Shown: positions 1-8,419 of the stretch, in pieces
Numbering within the stretch: position 1 is the stretch's first letter
How the letters are laid out: every line of letters begins with the position of its first letter
NCBI RefSeq assembly: GCF_000743525.1
Contig: NZ_JQGK01000016.1
Location: forward strand, 21,257-85,256
Origin: Sulfurospirillum sp. SCADC
Lineage (GTDB): Bacteria > Campylobacterota > Campylobacteria > Campylobacterales > Sulfurospirillaceae
Length of the DNA stretch: 64,000 nucleotides
Reading direction: 5' to 3'
Notes under the pieces: generated by a model
Seen by the model: the letters and a program-made list of their open reading frames with translations, nothing else
The model's database searches: none
Told to the model about the DNA's origin: nothing
Position numbers and translations under genes: made by a program

Positions 1-218
1 AAGTCTATTTTAAACCCACACCGTCTATTTTTATCGCCCAAGAGACGATTGATACCAAAGGCAATGCGCTTACATGTAACCTCAAAGGAAGGCACGATCC
101 GTGCATCGCAGTACGTGGGAGTGTCGTGGCAGAATCCATGGCGGCTTTGGTCATCGCTGATCTGCTTTTATTAAATCTTGGATCGAATATCGAACAGATC
201 AAACGCGTTTACATGTAA
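1..218 (+). CDS. aroC: chorismate synthase, C-terminal fragment (cut by window edge)
   Basis: Reading from base 3 gives about 71 residues ending in the stop at 216-218. The piece contains the family's C-terminal signature: FKPTPSI, then KGRHDPC and an RG...AE.MAAL block. AroC converts EPSP to chorismate, the last step of the shikimate pathway, using reduced FMN. The N-terminal four fifths lie outside the window. The last codons (TAC ATG TAA) are formed by the iterated palindrome at 208-219, so the repeat supplies the stop codon. Confidence 0.93.
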   Translation, partial: VYFKPTPSIFIAQETIDTKGNALTCNLKGRHDPCIAVRGSVVAESMAALVIADLLLLNLGSNIEQIKRVYM

Positions 219-225
219 AGAAGGA

Positions 226-246
226 GTGGCTACGCAATGTAGCCAC
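226..246. terminator. convergent hairpin between aroC and feoB
   Basis: Perfect 8-bp stem GTGGCTAC / GTAGCCAC with a 5-base loop, lying between the stop codons of two convergent genes. There is no clear T-tract on either side, so termination is inferred from position and symmetry. Confidence 0.6.
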
Positions 247-252
247 ATGCTC

Positions 253-2475
253 TTATGTGAAGAGTAATAACGTACGATAAGTAATAAACGCCAATACCCA
301 CGCAGTGATAAAGGTAAAGAGCACTAAATAAACCGTGTATTTGAGACTCTCTGCCTCTTTATAAAAGACGGCAGTTGCAGCAAGGCATGGTAGATAGATC
401 ATAACAAAGACGATAAATGCCATTGCGGATGCAAAGTTCATATTTGAAGCGATAATCTCGCGAAGGGAATTGTCTTCTTCTGTCACTTCATCGCCCAAGG
501 AGTAGAGCACGCCCAGCGTTGAGACGATGACCTCTTTGGCGGCCAATCCACTAATCGTAGCAACCCCCATCTTCCAGTCAAAACCAAGCGGTGCAAAAAA
601 TGGTTCAACCACTTTTCCCATCAATCCAAGGTAGGTATTTTCCATCAATTTTTCATGTTTTTCATTTTCAAGAGCGGCAATCGTATCTTCGAGGGAACCT
701 GAATCTTGAGCACTCAGCTCAGCGGTTGTCTCTTCCGTAGGTTTCGTTTCCTCGGTTGCCTCTTTGTTTGGCGCTACCGTTTCAGCGGAAGCGGCATCAT
801 CCAGTTGTGCTTGAAGCGCTTCGATCTTGGTTGTATACTCCTCTTCGATCAGACTATTTTGAGGGTAAGAGCTGATAAACCAGATGAGCATGGACGCCAA
901 AAGAATGAACGTTCCCGCTTTTTTGATGTACATCGCAGACTTCGAGTAGACCACGAACCAGAGCAGTTTGAGGCTTGGAAGACGGTATTTTGGCATCTCC
1001 ATAACAAACGGCTCATCTTCACCTTTAAACGCAGTGACACGTAAAATTTTAGCCGCGATAAGCCCTAAGAGTGCACCTGTAATGTAAATGCCAAAAAGCA
1101 CATTGCCTGCCATCTCTTCTTCAAAGAAAGCCCCTGAAAAAAGGACAAACACAGGAAGACGTGCGCCACAACTCATAAAACCGATGATAAACATCGTCAG
1201 CAGTCGGTCTTTTTTGTTTTTAAGCGTACGTGCTGCCATATACGCAGGTACAGAACATCCAAAACCGGTGACGAGCGGAACAAAGCTTTTACCGTGAAGT
1301 CCAAATTTATGGAAGAAGCCATCGAGTAAGAACGCGGCTCTTGACATATAGCCGGTGGTTTCCAAAAGCGCTATGCCTAAGAAAAGGATCATAATGTTTG
1401 GTAAAAACATAATAACACTGCCTACACCTGCGATGATACCATCCACAATCAGTGATTTGAGTGCTTCATTGCTGATCGTCTCTCCCACGGTATCACCCAA
1501 CCAGCCAAAGCTATCTTCGATCCATCCCATAGGGATTTCACCGAGGCTAAAGGTGAGTTGAAACAGTCCCCACATGAGGAAGATAAAGATAGGAATTCCA
1601 AAGAGTTTGTGAATTAAAACGGCATCAATAGCTTGGGTAAAATTTTTACTTTTAGCGTTGGTCACACGGAGCACTTCGGCACATAACCCTGTGGAAAATG
1701 CGCTGTGTTGGCGGTTGATGACCTCTTCGATCTCTTCGCATTGGCAGTACATGTAAACATGGCCTAGCGCGTTGTTGAGAATTGGCTGAAGCTCAACGTA
1801 GAGCGGATGTTCGTGCATGTACGCATACATCTCTTTTTTCTGCCACAAAAGCCCAACGGCAATTTGGCGGTTTGTCAGTGCATTGGTTGCGTGAAAATGT
1901 TTGTCATCTAAAAATTTCACGATGGTTTGTAACTGCTCTTCGACTTCATCGCTGTAGATCATTTTAGGCGCAACGAGGGGATTTTTGTTTACATGTAAAA
2001 TCTTCTCTACCAAAAGATCAATGTTGGTTTTGGTTTTGGAAGAGACGCGAATACATGGGATAGAGAGGATTTTGCTCATCGCATCGGCGTTGATGTCAAT
2101 CCCTTCTTTGATCGCTTCATCGTCCATATTAAGAGCAATGATCATCTTCTTTTGAAGTTCCATGAGTTCCGTGGTGAGCATTAAATTGCGCTCTAAATTG
2201 GTAGAATCGAGGACATTTAAGATCAGGTCGTATTCGGCTGTGAGCAAAAAGTCTTTGGTCACTTTCTCATCGGCGGAGAAATCTTCAAGTGAATAAAGAC
2301 CAGGAAGGTCGATAAATTCGATTGAAAAATCCTCGGTACTGAGATGCGCGGTTGCTTTTTCAACGGTCACGCCTGCAAAGTTTCCGATTTTAAGATTGGA
2401 GCCACTGATGGCATTGGCAAGGTGACTTTTGCCGACATTGGGTTGTCCGACAAGGGCAATAACAATTTTTTTCAT
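253..2475 (-). CDS. feoB: ferrous iron transporter FeoB
   Basis: The 740-residue product has an N-terminal G domain with G1 GQPNVGKS (about residues 9-16), G3 DLPG, an NMDD G4-like motif and SSKT near G5. A linker helical region follows, then a polytopic inner-membrane domain with the Gate-type segments usual for FeoB. It moves Fe(II) into the cytoplasm. A Thr/Glu-rich, charged insert of about 60 residues separates two transmembrane groups near residue 580. It abuts feoA (shared base at 2475), so the two are one transcript. The length is normal for the family and no lesion is visible. Confidence 0.97.
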   Translation of the reverse strand: MKKIVIALVGQPNVGKSHLANAISGSNLKIGNFAGVTVEKATAHLSTEDFSIEFIDLPGLYSLEDFSADEKVTKDFLLTAEYDLILNVLDSTNLERNLMLTTELMELQKKMIIALNMDDEAIKEGIDINADAMSKILSIPCIRVSSKTKTNIDLLVEKILHVNKNPLVAPKMIYSDEVEEQLQTIVKFLDDKHFHATNALTNRQIAVGLLWQKKEMYAYMHEHPLYVELQPILNNALGHVYMYCQCEEIEEVINRQHSAFSTGLCAEVLRVTNAKSKNFTQAIDAVLIHKLFGIPIFIFLMWGLFQLTFSLGEIPMGWIEDSFGWLGDTVGETISNEALKSLIVDGIIAGVGSVIMFLPNIMILFLGIALLETTGYMSRAAFLLDGFFHKFGLHGKSFVPLVTGFGCSVPAYMAARTLKNKKDRLLTMFIIGFMSCGARLPVFVLFSGAFFEEEMAGNVLFGIYITGALLGLIAAKILRVTAFKGEDEPFVMEMPKYRLPSLKLLWFVVYSKSAMYIKKAGTFILLASMLIWFISSYPQNSLIEEEYTTKIEALQAQLDDAASAETVAPNKEATEETKPTEETTAELSAQDSGSLEDTIAALENEKHEKLMENTYLGLMGKVVEPFFAPLGFDWKMGVATISGLAAKEVIVSTLGVLYSLGDEVTEEDNSLREIIASNMNFASAMAFIVFVMIYLPCLAATAVFYKEAESLKYTVYLVLFTFITAWVLAFITYRTLLLFT

Positions 2476-2705
2476 TAGGCGACCTCGACTTCGATGAGTT
2501 TTGCTTCATCGAAACGAAGCGCTACTGCGCTAAAGCCAAGAGTAATTTTAATCGTATTTTTTTGAAGGCTTGTCTCGACGACTTCGACCTCTTTACCTAC
2601 ACCAAGACCTAGGGAAAAGAGGCGTTTTTTCAACGAATGTTGTGCGTATATATGGGTGATATGCGCTTTTTGATTTTTAGTGATTTGAGATAAATCCATA
2701 AGCAT
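2475..2705 (-). CDS. feoA: FeoA family protein
   Basis: A 76-residue SH3-like FeoA domain, with the typical pattern of a short N-terminal helix, KKRLFSLGLGVG and a C-terminal ALRFDEAKLIEV strand. FeoA is a small cytoplasmic partner needed for FeoB activity. The stop codon overlaps the feoB start, which indicates translational coupling. The ATG at 2705 is preceded by AGGAA in a short leader. Confidence 0.93.
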   Translation of the reverse strand: MLMDLSQITKNQKAHITHIYAQHSLKKRLFSLGLGVGKEVEVVETSLQKNTIKITLGFSAVALRFDEAKLIEVEVA

Positions 2706-2735
2706 TCCTTTCTAAATCCAATTTCATAAGAGCGC

Positions 2736-2741
2736 ATTATA
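2736..2741 (-). promoter_or_regulatory. -10 box of the feoAB promoter, AT-rich upstream region
   Basis: On the minus strand TATAAT lies about 30 bases upstream of feoA. Upstream of it (2765-2805) is a run of A/T with AATAATCG-type repeats that could hold a Fur site, as expected for iron-regulated feo genes. The Fur site is inference; no perfect 19-bp box is present. Confidence 0.5.
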
Positions 2742-2815
2742 TAGACAGTAACCTTATGTCTAAATAAAAACGATTATTAAAATATAAATAAAATGGAACT
2801 GCTTTCTCGATGCAG

Positions 2816-3176
2816 TTATAACGTGAGGTGTCGTTTAGCCGTAATGTCAATATCATCTTTTAAAAGCGGATAGTGAAATTTGGACTGCGCTTCAAACGCG
2901 GCGATTTTACTCGTATCGTCGATGGAATTGATGGCAATAATGGCAAGCGTATCGGGATATTGCTCTTGCATGCGATCCAAAAGTGGCACCGCTTCGGTAC
3001 ACGAAACGCAGCACCACGATTTTACCTGCGTACTGCGCTAAATGAATGTCATCACCATTCAAGGTTTTGGCGGAGAGTTCAGGTGCTTGGGCATTCATCT
3101 TCGCTTTTTGAGGCACGGCGTTGCAGCCATGCAAAAGTAGTGCGAAAAAAAGCAAGGCAATCAAAACATTACGCAT
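2816..3176 (-). pseudogene. TlpA-like thioredoxin lipoprotein, frameshifted
   Basis: Frame 1 starts at ATG 3176 and encodes a lipoprotein signal (LLLHGC) and the N-terminal part of a TlpA/AhpC-TSA domain up to GKIVVLRF. Frame 2 then supplies WCCVSC (a CxxC site), EAVPLLDRMQ, IAINSIDD and the C-terminus, ending at 2816. The two conserved blocks share bases around 3008-3022 in different frames, as expected after a deletion of 3n+2 bases. The gene sits last in an FTR1/P19 operon, where homologous operons carry one or two thioredoxin-like proteins. A sequencing error remains possible. No functional product is expected from the sequence as given. Confidence 0.85.
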
Positions 3177-3486
3177 GAGGTGCCTCTTCCATTTTGCCAT
3201 GACGAAGGTGGATGATGCGATCCGCATAACGCCCAAGTTCAGGATTATGGGTGATCAGAATGATTGTTTTGCCTTCGATCTCGATACCAAGTGCTCCACC
3301 TTTGGGCAAAACAATGATGTTGGAGCCGTAACTGCGAAGCTCAAGTGCGACCTTATCGCCAATACCAAGCGTAATGTTGAGCATTGAAGCAACCAGTATG
3401 GAGACTAAAAAGATGGTCAAAAAGGCGAGCATCTTTTGGGTTTTATTGCCCCAGAGGGCACTTTTAAGGAGTGTGTATTCCATCAT
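3169..3486 (-). pseudogene. fusion remnant: FtsX-type ABC permease N-terminus joined to ABC ATPase C-terminus
   Basis: The 105-residue reading frame begins like an FtsX/MacB-type permease: a cytoplasmic start, one transmembrane helix (LAFLTIFLVSILVASML) and LRSYGSNIIVLPKGG. After IEIEGK it becomes the end of an ABC ATPase (TIILITHNPELGRYADRIIHL, the H-loop region). Homologous P19 operons have two permeases and an ATPase in this slot. The sequence therefore shows an in-frame internal deletion, probably of more than 2 kb judged from family lengths, with GK as possible microhomology. Walker A, signature motif and most membrane helices are missing, so transport is not possible. The ATG overlaps the stop of the upstream DUF2318 gene. 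Confidence 0.88.
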
Positions 3487-4895
3487 TTGTTCACGTCTCC
3501 TAACGCTTGGTAGCCTTGTGCTCTCCAATGCGATTCACTGGCGGTATCCACGTAGCGCTCAGGGTTTTCTTTAAATTTTTCATACGTGTCACTGTTTTCA
3601 AAGTAGTACGTTTTTCCACCAAAGACGTAGGTTTTTAGTGCTTTGAGGTTAATCAGTTTCGCGCCACTCACAGGATCGGTGACCGTTTTTTCGACAACCT
3701 CAGAGAAGTAGTTCACCCCTTTGAGAATCGTCTCAAGTTTGAATGTGATCTCTTTGCCATCAAAATGATAGGGGAAAGGAATGGGGTTGCAGCCACCCTC
3801 TTTACCGACGGATGGGATAAAAATACGTACATTGCACGCGATACAAATGAGTTCATCGCCTTTTTTAACATAGCCCATATCGCCGCAAATCATACACGCG
3901 TCAAACACCGCAACGGGCGCGTCTTTGTCTTTGTAACGGTTGAGTAAAAAGAAGCGAATTTTATTGCCCTCGTCGGTAATGTAGGCAAAACGGTGCAGGT
4001 CGTTGTCGCGCAACAGCTCCATCGGGATTTTAAATTCACCGTTTACGGGCTCTAAAATCGTCGGTGTCGAAATGGTTGGCGGACGTGAAGCGACCAAATC
4101 GTAATAGAGTAAAAATGTACTCATGGTAAGCACGATAAGCATGTTACATGTAAAGATTTTTTGCAGATGGGATCTTCTTGCACGAATGCGCCTAGAGGCG
4201 ATGACGCCCACTGCTTCTTTACGCTCTTTAGGCGGTTGTTGGCGCAGAAAAAGAGCGCTTAAGCCAATGACGAGGGCAAGGTAAAGGTAGGTAAAAAATG
4301 ACGAGTAGTGCAACACTTTAGCCACTGCGGAGAGAAGCCATGTGGAAGTTGGGAGCAGACCCAAACGCATTAAGGCTATACCCAGTTCGCCCAAAACAGT
4401 GACCAGCAAAAAAAGTGTGGTCAATGCAATGGCAACATTTCGAACGCTAGGGCTGAGCGTTTCCGTGACCTTTGCCATAAGCCAGTAAAGCAGCAAAAGC
4501 AACCCTGCGCTCAAGACCACAATGCCCAAAGAGACGATGGAAAGCGTGTCTAAAAGCGCACCCTTCAGCAGTGGAAAATCGCGACTCAGTGTGCCATACT
4601 CGATGCCAAAAGAGATCGCAAGCAGTGCCATGAGCGCCAGTTTGAGGCTCTTAAAAGGAAGCAGACACACTGCCCAGCCCAGAAGCAATAAAACGGCGAT
4701 AACACCGTTGGCATAAAGCTTGAGTGTGGTATCCCAAAGGTAGAGATTGGCAAATTCAAAGAGGCCAATTCCTATCCAAATACCGATAAAAGAGGCTAAA
4801 AAAGTGGCTTTGAGGCTCGGGTGTTTGCTCCATAAAGCGCTCAAAAGCGTCAAGCCCAGTAATGCTTGCATCACGTGGATAAAATAAATTGACAT
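3483..4895 (-). CDS. DUF2318 Fe-S membrane protein of the P19/FTR1 iron system
   Basis: The 470-residue product has about eight N-terminal transmembrane helices, a basic loop (RRIRARRSH), another helix, then a periplasmic DUF2318 domain with CMIC, CIAC and GGCNPIP cysteine motifs. The C-terminal tail is YHS-like (YVFGGKTYYFENSDTYEKF). In C. jejuni the counterpart lies between p19 and the ABC genes and is thought to act as an electron-transfer or metal-handling partner in iron import. The frame is intact, although its neighbours on both sides are broken. Confidence 0.85.
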   Translation of the reverse strand: MSIYFIHVMQALLGLTLLSALWSKHPSLKATFLASFIGIWIGIGLFEFANLYLWDTTLKLYANGVIAVLLLLGWAVCLLPFKSLKLALMALLAISFGIEYGTLSRDFPLLKGALLDTLSIVSLGIVVLSAGLLLLLYWLMAKVTETLSPSVRNVAIALTTLFLLVTVLGELGIALMRLGLLPTSTWLLSAVAKVLHYSSFFTYLYLALVIGLSALFLRQQPPKERKEAVGVIASRRIRARRSHLQKIFTCNMLIVLTMSTFLLYYDLVASRPPTISTPTILEPVNGEFKIPMELLRDNDLHRFAYITDEGNKIRFFLLNRYKDKDAPVAVFDACMICGDMGYVKKGDELICIACNVRIFIPSVGKEGGCNPIPFPYHFDGKEITFKLETILKGVNYFSEVVEKTVTDPVSGAKLINLKALKTYVFGGKTYYFENSDTYEKFKENPERYVDTASESHWRAQGYQALGDVNK

Positions 4896-4919
4896 TGCGT
4901 CGTGTCCTTCAACAAAAAC

Positions 4920-4960
4920 TTGCGTCTTTTTTTGTTTACATGTAAGAAAAAGAGACGCAA
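4920..4960. terminator. hairpin with the iterated palindrome in its loop
   Basis: TTGCGTC (4920-4926) pairs with GACGCAA (4954-4960), and the T-run and A-run next to them extend the stem. The loop carries TTACATGTAA at 4936-4945. It lies between p19 and the DUF2318 gene. On the minus strand the stem is followed by a short T-run, so it may attenuate read-through. Confidence 0.5.
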
Positions 4961-4973
4961 ATTTTGGGTCAAA

Positions 4974-4997
4974 AAGAAGAGCACCAAGGCTCTTCTT
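4974..4997 (-). terminator. rho-independent terminator after p19
   Basis: Perfect 9-bp stem AAGAAGAGC / GCTCTTCTT with a 6-base loop, directly after the p19 stop. On the minus strand the stem runs into TTTTT, the classical form. Confidence 0.75.
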
Positions 4998-5003
4998 AGG
5001 GGT

Positions 5004-5538
5004 TTAGTCTTGAATACCTGTGTATTTAAATTTATAGCTTGTGGTGAACGGTTCAAACCATTTACCAACACCGGTTGCAGCATCGGCATGTCTTCCAAAA
5101 CCTTGTTTGGAAGGGTTGTCGATGGTAAATTTCACTTCGTAGTTACCGACACCGAGCATTTTGATATTCGCTCCGTAGTGAGGACCATCGGATGCAACCA
5201 TTGGCATGAAATTACCTTTTTTGCTTTTGCCTGTATCGAGGTTTTTGATCTCATAACTGACGGTTAAGTAAGGAACCCATTCACCAGCTGCAAAACCGTT
5301 GGTATTTCCCTCTGTTGCGCTGATGTCTGCTTCAAGATGCACATCGGCTTGTGAAGGTGCGAGGGTCGATGCCTTTTGGTTCCATATCGATTGGTTTAAG
5401 GTACACAGCCGCAATCGCCATGTGATTCATCACCACCTCTTCGCCAATAGGTTACTCTTTAAACTCAGCCTCTGCAGCATGGGCTAACATAACGGCTACG
5501 CTCAGTGCTAAGACTGATTTTGCCAACATTTTTAACAT
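5004..5538 (-). pseudogene. p19: P19 periplasmic iron-uptake protein, inactivated by nonsense and frameshift
   Basis: The gene starts at ATG 5538 after AAGGAGG and encodes a signal peptide (MLKMLAKSVLALSVAVMLA). Codon 29 is TAA (5452-5454), where homologues read on into PIGEE. The frame continues through VYLKPIDMEPKGID, then a +1 shift in a C-run (5363-5365) moves the rest (LAPSQADVHLEADI...MPMVASDGPHYG...VGKWFEPF...FKYTG) into another frame. Apart from the two lesions it is full-length and very similar to Campylobacter P19, a copper-binding homodimer in the periplasm that helps FTR1 import iron. Two independent lesions argue for real decay; base-calling errors cannot be excluded. Confidence 0.88.
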
Positions 5539-5590
5539 AGTTCCTCCTTAAAAAATTTAGATCTCAAAATCGTTCTCCTTTTTTTGAGAT

Positions 5591-7483
5591 TCAAGCTTTT
5601 TTCGCTTGAATCATGATGTATAACGAGCCAAAAACGAGCCCCAAAACAAGCACGGCTTGGGGAATCAGGCTTTGCATGTACGGATAAAGTCCAAGCCATG
5701 TCATCGTTGGAAACCCTTCAATGAGGGTAGGTTGAAACACTTTACCTTCCACGAGTTCCATAATGCCTTTGCCGGTAAAAACAATTGCCATGTAAAAGAT
5801 GATCGCGCTGGTGATCATGAAAAAAGGCTTAATCGGAATCCTGATCGCTCCTGCTTTGAGAAGGAAAAAGAGAATGACAAGCGCAATGACACCGATGCCA
5901 AATCCTGCGGCTAACATGCTGTACCCTAGCGGTGTTTTCGCATCAAAAATAAGTGCTTGGTAAAAAAGCACGGTCTCTGCACCTTCGCGGTAAACCGCTA
6001 AAAAGACCGTAAACCAAAGGGCTCTGATCGAACCAGAGCTGAGGGATTCTGAGACTTTCTCCGCAATGTAGTGGCTCCATTTTTTCGCGTGCGCATTGGA
6101 GAGAAGCCAAAAGCCCACGTAGTACAGCAGTCCTACGGCGACGAGCATCGTGACACCTTCTAGCATTTCGCGCGATTCTCCTGGATTTTGAAAGATCAAA
6201 TTCATCACAAAAGCGGTCACAAAACTAAGAATAATCGCGCTCCATAAAGCGCTGTAAACGATGTTAAGACGTGTTGTGTTGCCACTTTTGATCAAATAGG
6301 CGATGACAGCGGTGACGACGATGAGTGCTTCAATGCCTTCACGTAAAATGATGATCAACGCGTAGAGAAATTGACTCCATGGTGAATCCGAACCCGAGAG
6401 TTTTTCAGCCCCCGAAGCCACTTGCGTATTTAATGAATCCATCTCGCTTAACACACTCTCAGGGCTGCTTTGGTTTTTCATCAACGCTACGATCTTGCTA
6501 AAAGAGCCTTCGATGCTTGTTTTAAGCGTGCTATCGCCCGCGCCAATTTTGACTTCCATCCCGCTGGCTTCAAAGATGTCAAAATAGAAATTTTGAACCA
6601 ATTGCATCGCTTTTTTCGCTTCACCTGTGCGGTAGAGTGTGTGCGCTTCAGCCAATTTTGCTTTGAGGTTTGCCATCACAGGCGCAAAATCTTCTTTAAC
6701 TTCTTCAATCGCCTCTTCTTTAACGCTCACAACTGCGAGTTTAGCCGCGTCTGTTGGTAGTTCAAGAAGGCTGTGCCAGATGTTGCTTTTGAGACGTTCC
6801 AGCTCCTCTTTGGTGTGAATCTCTTCATCCACCGCGCGAATGACACGCCCCATCTCTTGCTGAATCTGGCTATCGCGCCATTTGGAGATGTATTTACGTA
6901 CCGCCGTTTCGATCATGCCGTTGCGATACTCTTCAAATTTGACCGAAGTGATGATAAATTTTGTCTCTTCTTTATCGCCTTTTTCAAAAGCAACTAAAGC
7001 TTTGGCGTATTTGGTTTCGATATGGTTGTAGAGCGTTTTCCACTTAATGTCTAATGTAGGCTCGGGTGTTTGCGTTGCAACTTCAACATGGCTGTCATCG
7101 CTTTTTTCACCCACAAGGCGTGTTCCTTTTTCCAGTTTAGGCAGCACTTCTGCCATTTCAGCGGAAAGATTGTCCATCACAGCTTTGACTTCAGTGATAG
7201 AAGCGCCATCGTTAATCAGCTTACGAATCGAGACAAATTGTGCTTCCATGGCATAGGATTTTTTACCCGAAACATTGATGCGAATCGGTCCTTCAAGGTT
7301 TTCAAAAAGCTCAAAATAGGCACTTTGCGCCACTTGCTTTGCCTCTTCTTGCTCGCCTTTTTCATAGAGCGCTAAACTCTCTTGAAAGGTTTGGTTGATT
7401 CGGTTCATAATATCTGCATAATTGGTTGTAGCAGCCGAAAAAAGCAAGGAGGGGAGAAATCCCATCAAAAACAGGCAGAGCAT
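5591..7483 (-). CDS. FTR1-family iron permease with periplasmic N-terminal domain
   Basis: The 630-residue product has an N-terminal signal helix, a long helical periplasmic domain (about residues 30-365, with internal repeats such as AKxLVxFEKGDKEE), then a seven-helix membrane domain. It carries both FTR1 ferric-binding motifs: REGIE near residue 379 and REGAE near residue 498. Homologues (Cj1658/FetM type) import iron with P19. The frame is intact, but the adjacent p19 is broken, so its present role is uncertain. It is first in the operon. Confidence 0.92.
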   Translation of the reverse strand: MLCLFLMGFLPSLLFSAATTNYADIMNRINQTFQESLALYEKGEQEEAKQVAQSAYFELFENLEGPIRINVSGKKSYAMEAQFVSIRKLINDGASITEVKAVMDNLSAEMAEVLPKLEKGTRLVGEKSDDSHVEVATQTPEPTLDIKWKTLYNHIETKYAKALVAFEKGDKEETKFIITSVKFEEYRNGMIETAVRKYISKWRDSQIQQEMGRVIRAVDEEIHTKEELERLKSNIWHSLLELPTDAAKLAVVSVKEEAIEEVKEDFAPVMANLKAKLAEAHTLYRTGEAKKAMQLVQNFYFDIFEASGMEVKIGAGDSTLKTSIEGSFSKIVALMKNQSSPESVLSEMDSLNTQVASGAEKLSGSDSPWSQFLYALIIILREGIEALIVVTAVIAYLIKSGNTTRLNIVYSALWSAIILSFVTAFVMNLIFQNPGESREMLEGVTMLVAVGLLYYVGFWLLSNAHAKKWSHYIAEKVSESLSSGSIRALWFTVFLAVYREGAETVLFYQALIFDAKTPLGYSMLAAGFGIGVIALVILFFLLKAGAIRIPIKPFFMITSAIIFYMAIVFTGKGIMELVEGKVFQPTLIEGFPTMTWLGLYPYMQSLIPQAVLVLGLVFGSLYIMIQAKKA

Positions 7484-7533
7484 CTTAAACTTTGGAATGA
7501 CCTTTGATGTATGACGTTACATGTAAATAAAAC

Positions 7534-7570
7534 TAGTTTACAAATTAATAATTATAATAGAATAATAATA
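7534..7570 (-). promoter_or_regulatory. FTR1 operon promoter with AT-rich, Fur-like sequence
   Basis: The minus strand has TATAAT at 7551-7556 inside a stretch of AATAATAATA/ATTATAATAG repeats that resembles Campylobacter Fur boxes. It lies about 70 bases upstream of the FTR1 start. Fur control is inferred from the pathway and AT-repeat pattern only. Confidence 0.45.
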
Positions 7571-7594
7571 CTACAATTCTTTGAGAAGTATAAA

Positions 7595-7623
7595 ATGTGT
7601 GTTAAATGATTTTTAACACACAT
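7595..7623. terminator. 12-bp perfect hairpin downstream of rnhB
   Basis: ATGTGTGTTAAA (7595-7606) and TTTAACACACAT (7612-7623) form a perfect stem with a 5-base loop. On the minus strand it is followed by TTTTAT, so it can end the rnhB transcript. Confidence 0.65.
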
Positions 7624-7659
7624 AGAAAAAAGAGATGAAAACGAAGTTTTTTGAAGAGT

Positions 7660-7789
7660 CCAGTGGTTAGTGCAGGCAAAGAGCTTTGTTGTTTTTGATC
7701 TGTCGAGAATGTATGAAGCAAGCCTTATTCTGCCAACAAAGTTGGCAAGCTTCAGTGCCCCAGTGGCTAACGTAGGGAAAAGAGCTTTG
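7660..7789. repeat. pair of imperfect 30-bp direct repeats around a palindrome
   Basis: The 324-base gap 7484-7807 has no credible gene. Besides the hairpin at 7595 it holds two similar segments 100 bases apart, both running from CCAGTGG through a shared AAAGAGCTTTG end (7660-7688 and 7760-7789). Between them is a 7-bp stem TGCCAAC / GTTGGCA (7731-7747). It may be a structured RNA or the remains of a repeat element; I do not recognise it. Confidence 0.55.
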
Positions 7790-7807
7790 CTTTTTTCCCG
7801 TGTCAAA

Positions 7808-8362
7808 TTAAAATGAAAACAATGAAGGTTGCGAGAGTGATTTGAGTTTGAAGGATTTTCGGTGAATGTCGCAGTAGCCAAAGGCTTTGATTTTTTCGAC
7901 ATGTAAAGCACTGCCATAGCCTTTGTGTTTTTCAAATTCGTACTGTGGATAGGTGGGTGCGATCTCGTACATGTAGCGGTCACGGCTGACTTTGGCTAAG
8001 ATGCTTGCTGCACTTACTTCTGGAACTTTGGCATCGGCTTTGACCATCGTTGTGATGCCCGAAACACCAAAATTGCAGTTGCCATCCATTAAAATCTCAT
8101 GCTCCGAAAAGTGCGCTTTGATCGTTTCTATGGCGTATCTGAGGCAAGCACTGAGTCCTTTGGCATCGACCATAGCATGGTCGCAAAAGACAATTTTAAA
8201 TTCGGCTTTACTTTGAAGGATCTCAAAAAAGGCTTCGCGCTGTTTTTCAGTGAGTTGTTTGGAGTCATTGAGTCCTATGACGGGCTCTTTTAAAATAGTG
8301 CCGGCTACGACGAGCGGTCCTGCTAAACATCCCCGTCCAGCTTCATCAATACCACATAACAT
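7808..8362 (-). CDS. rnhB: ribonuclease HII
   Basis: The 184-residue product begins MLCGIDEAGRGCLAGP with the catalytic Asp-Glu pair, followed by GLNDSKQL and LMDGN with a further acidic residue. It cleaves the RNA strand of RNA-DNA hybrids and single ribonucleotides in DNA. The size is typical of epsilonproteobacterial RNase HII. It stands alone, with a copy of the iterated palindrome (8380-8389) 18 bases upstream of its ATG. Confidence 0.95.
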   Translation of the reverse strand: MLCGIDEAGRGCLAGPLVVAGTILKEPVIGLNDSKQLTEKQREAFFEILQSKAEFKIVFCDHAMVDAKGLSACLRYAIETIKAHFSEHEILMDGNCNFGVSGITTMVKADAKVPEVSAASILAKVSRDRYMYEIAPTYPQYEFEKHKGYGSALHVEKIKAFGYCDIHRKSFKLKSLSQPSLFSF

Positions 8363-8411
8363 TGCATTCCTTTTAATCCTTACATGTAAACGAAGTTTAG
8401 TGTAGATTTGC

Positions 8412-8417
8412 TAAAAT
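8412..8417 (+). promoter_or_regulatory. possible -10 box in front of the long inverted repeat
   Basis: TAAAAT lies 3 bases before the left end of the 166-bp inverted repeat and would direct transcription through it toward the SpoIIE-type gene. No good -35 is visible; weak call. Confidence 0.3.
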
Positions 8418-8419
8418 AG

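Noticed and set aside
706..1044. 112-codon plus-strand frame inside feoB
   Set aside because: Antisense shadow of a well-supported gene; composition is that of a reversed coding frame and there is no ribosome binding site.
7552..7983. 143-codon minus-strand frame over the gap and the 3' part of rnhB
   Set aside because: It overlaps rnhB in another frame, resembles no protein family and runs through the hairpins at 7595-7623.
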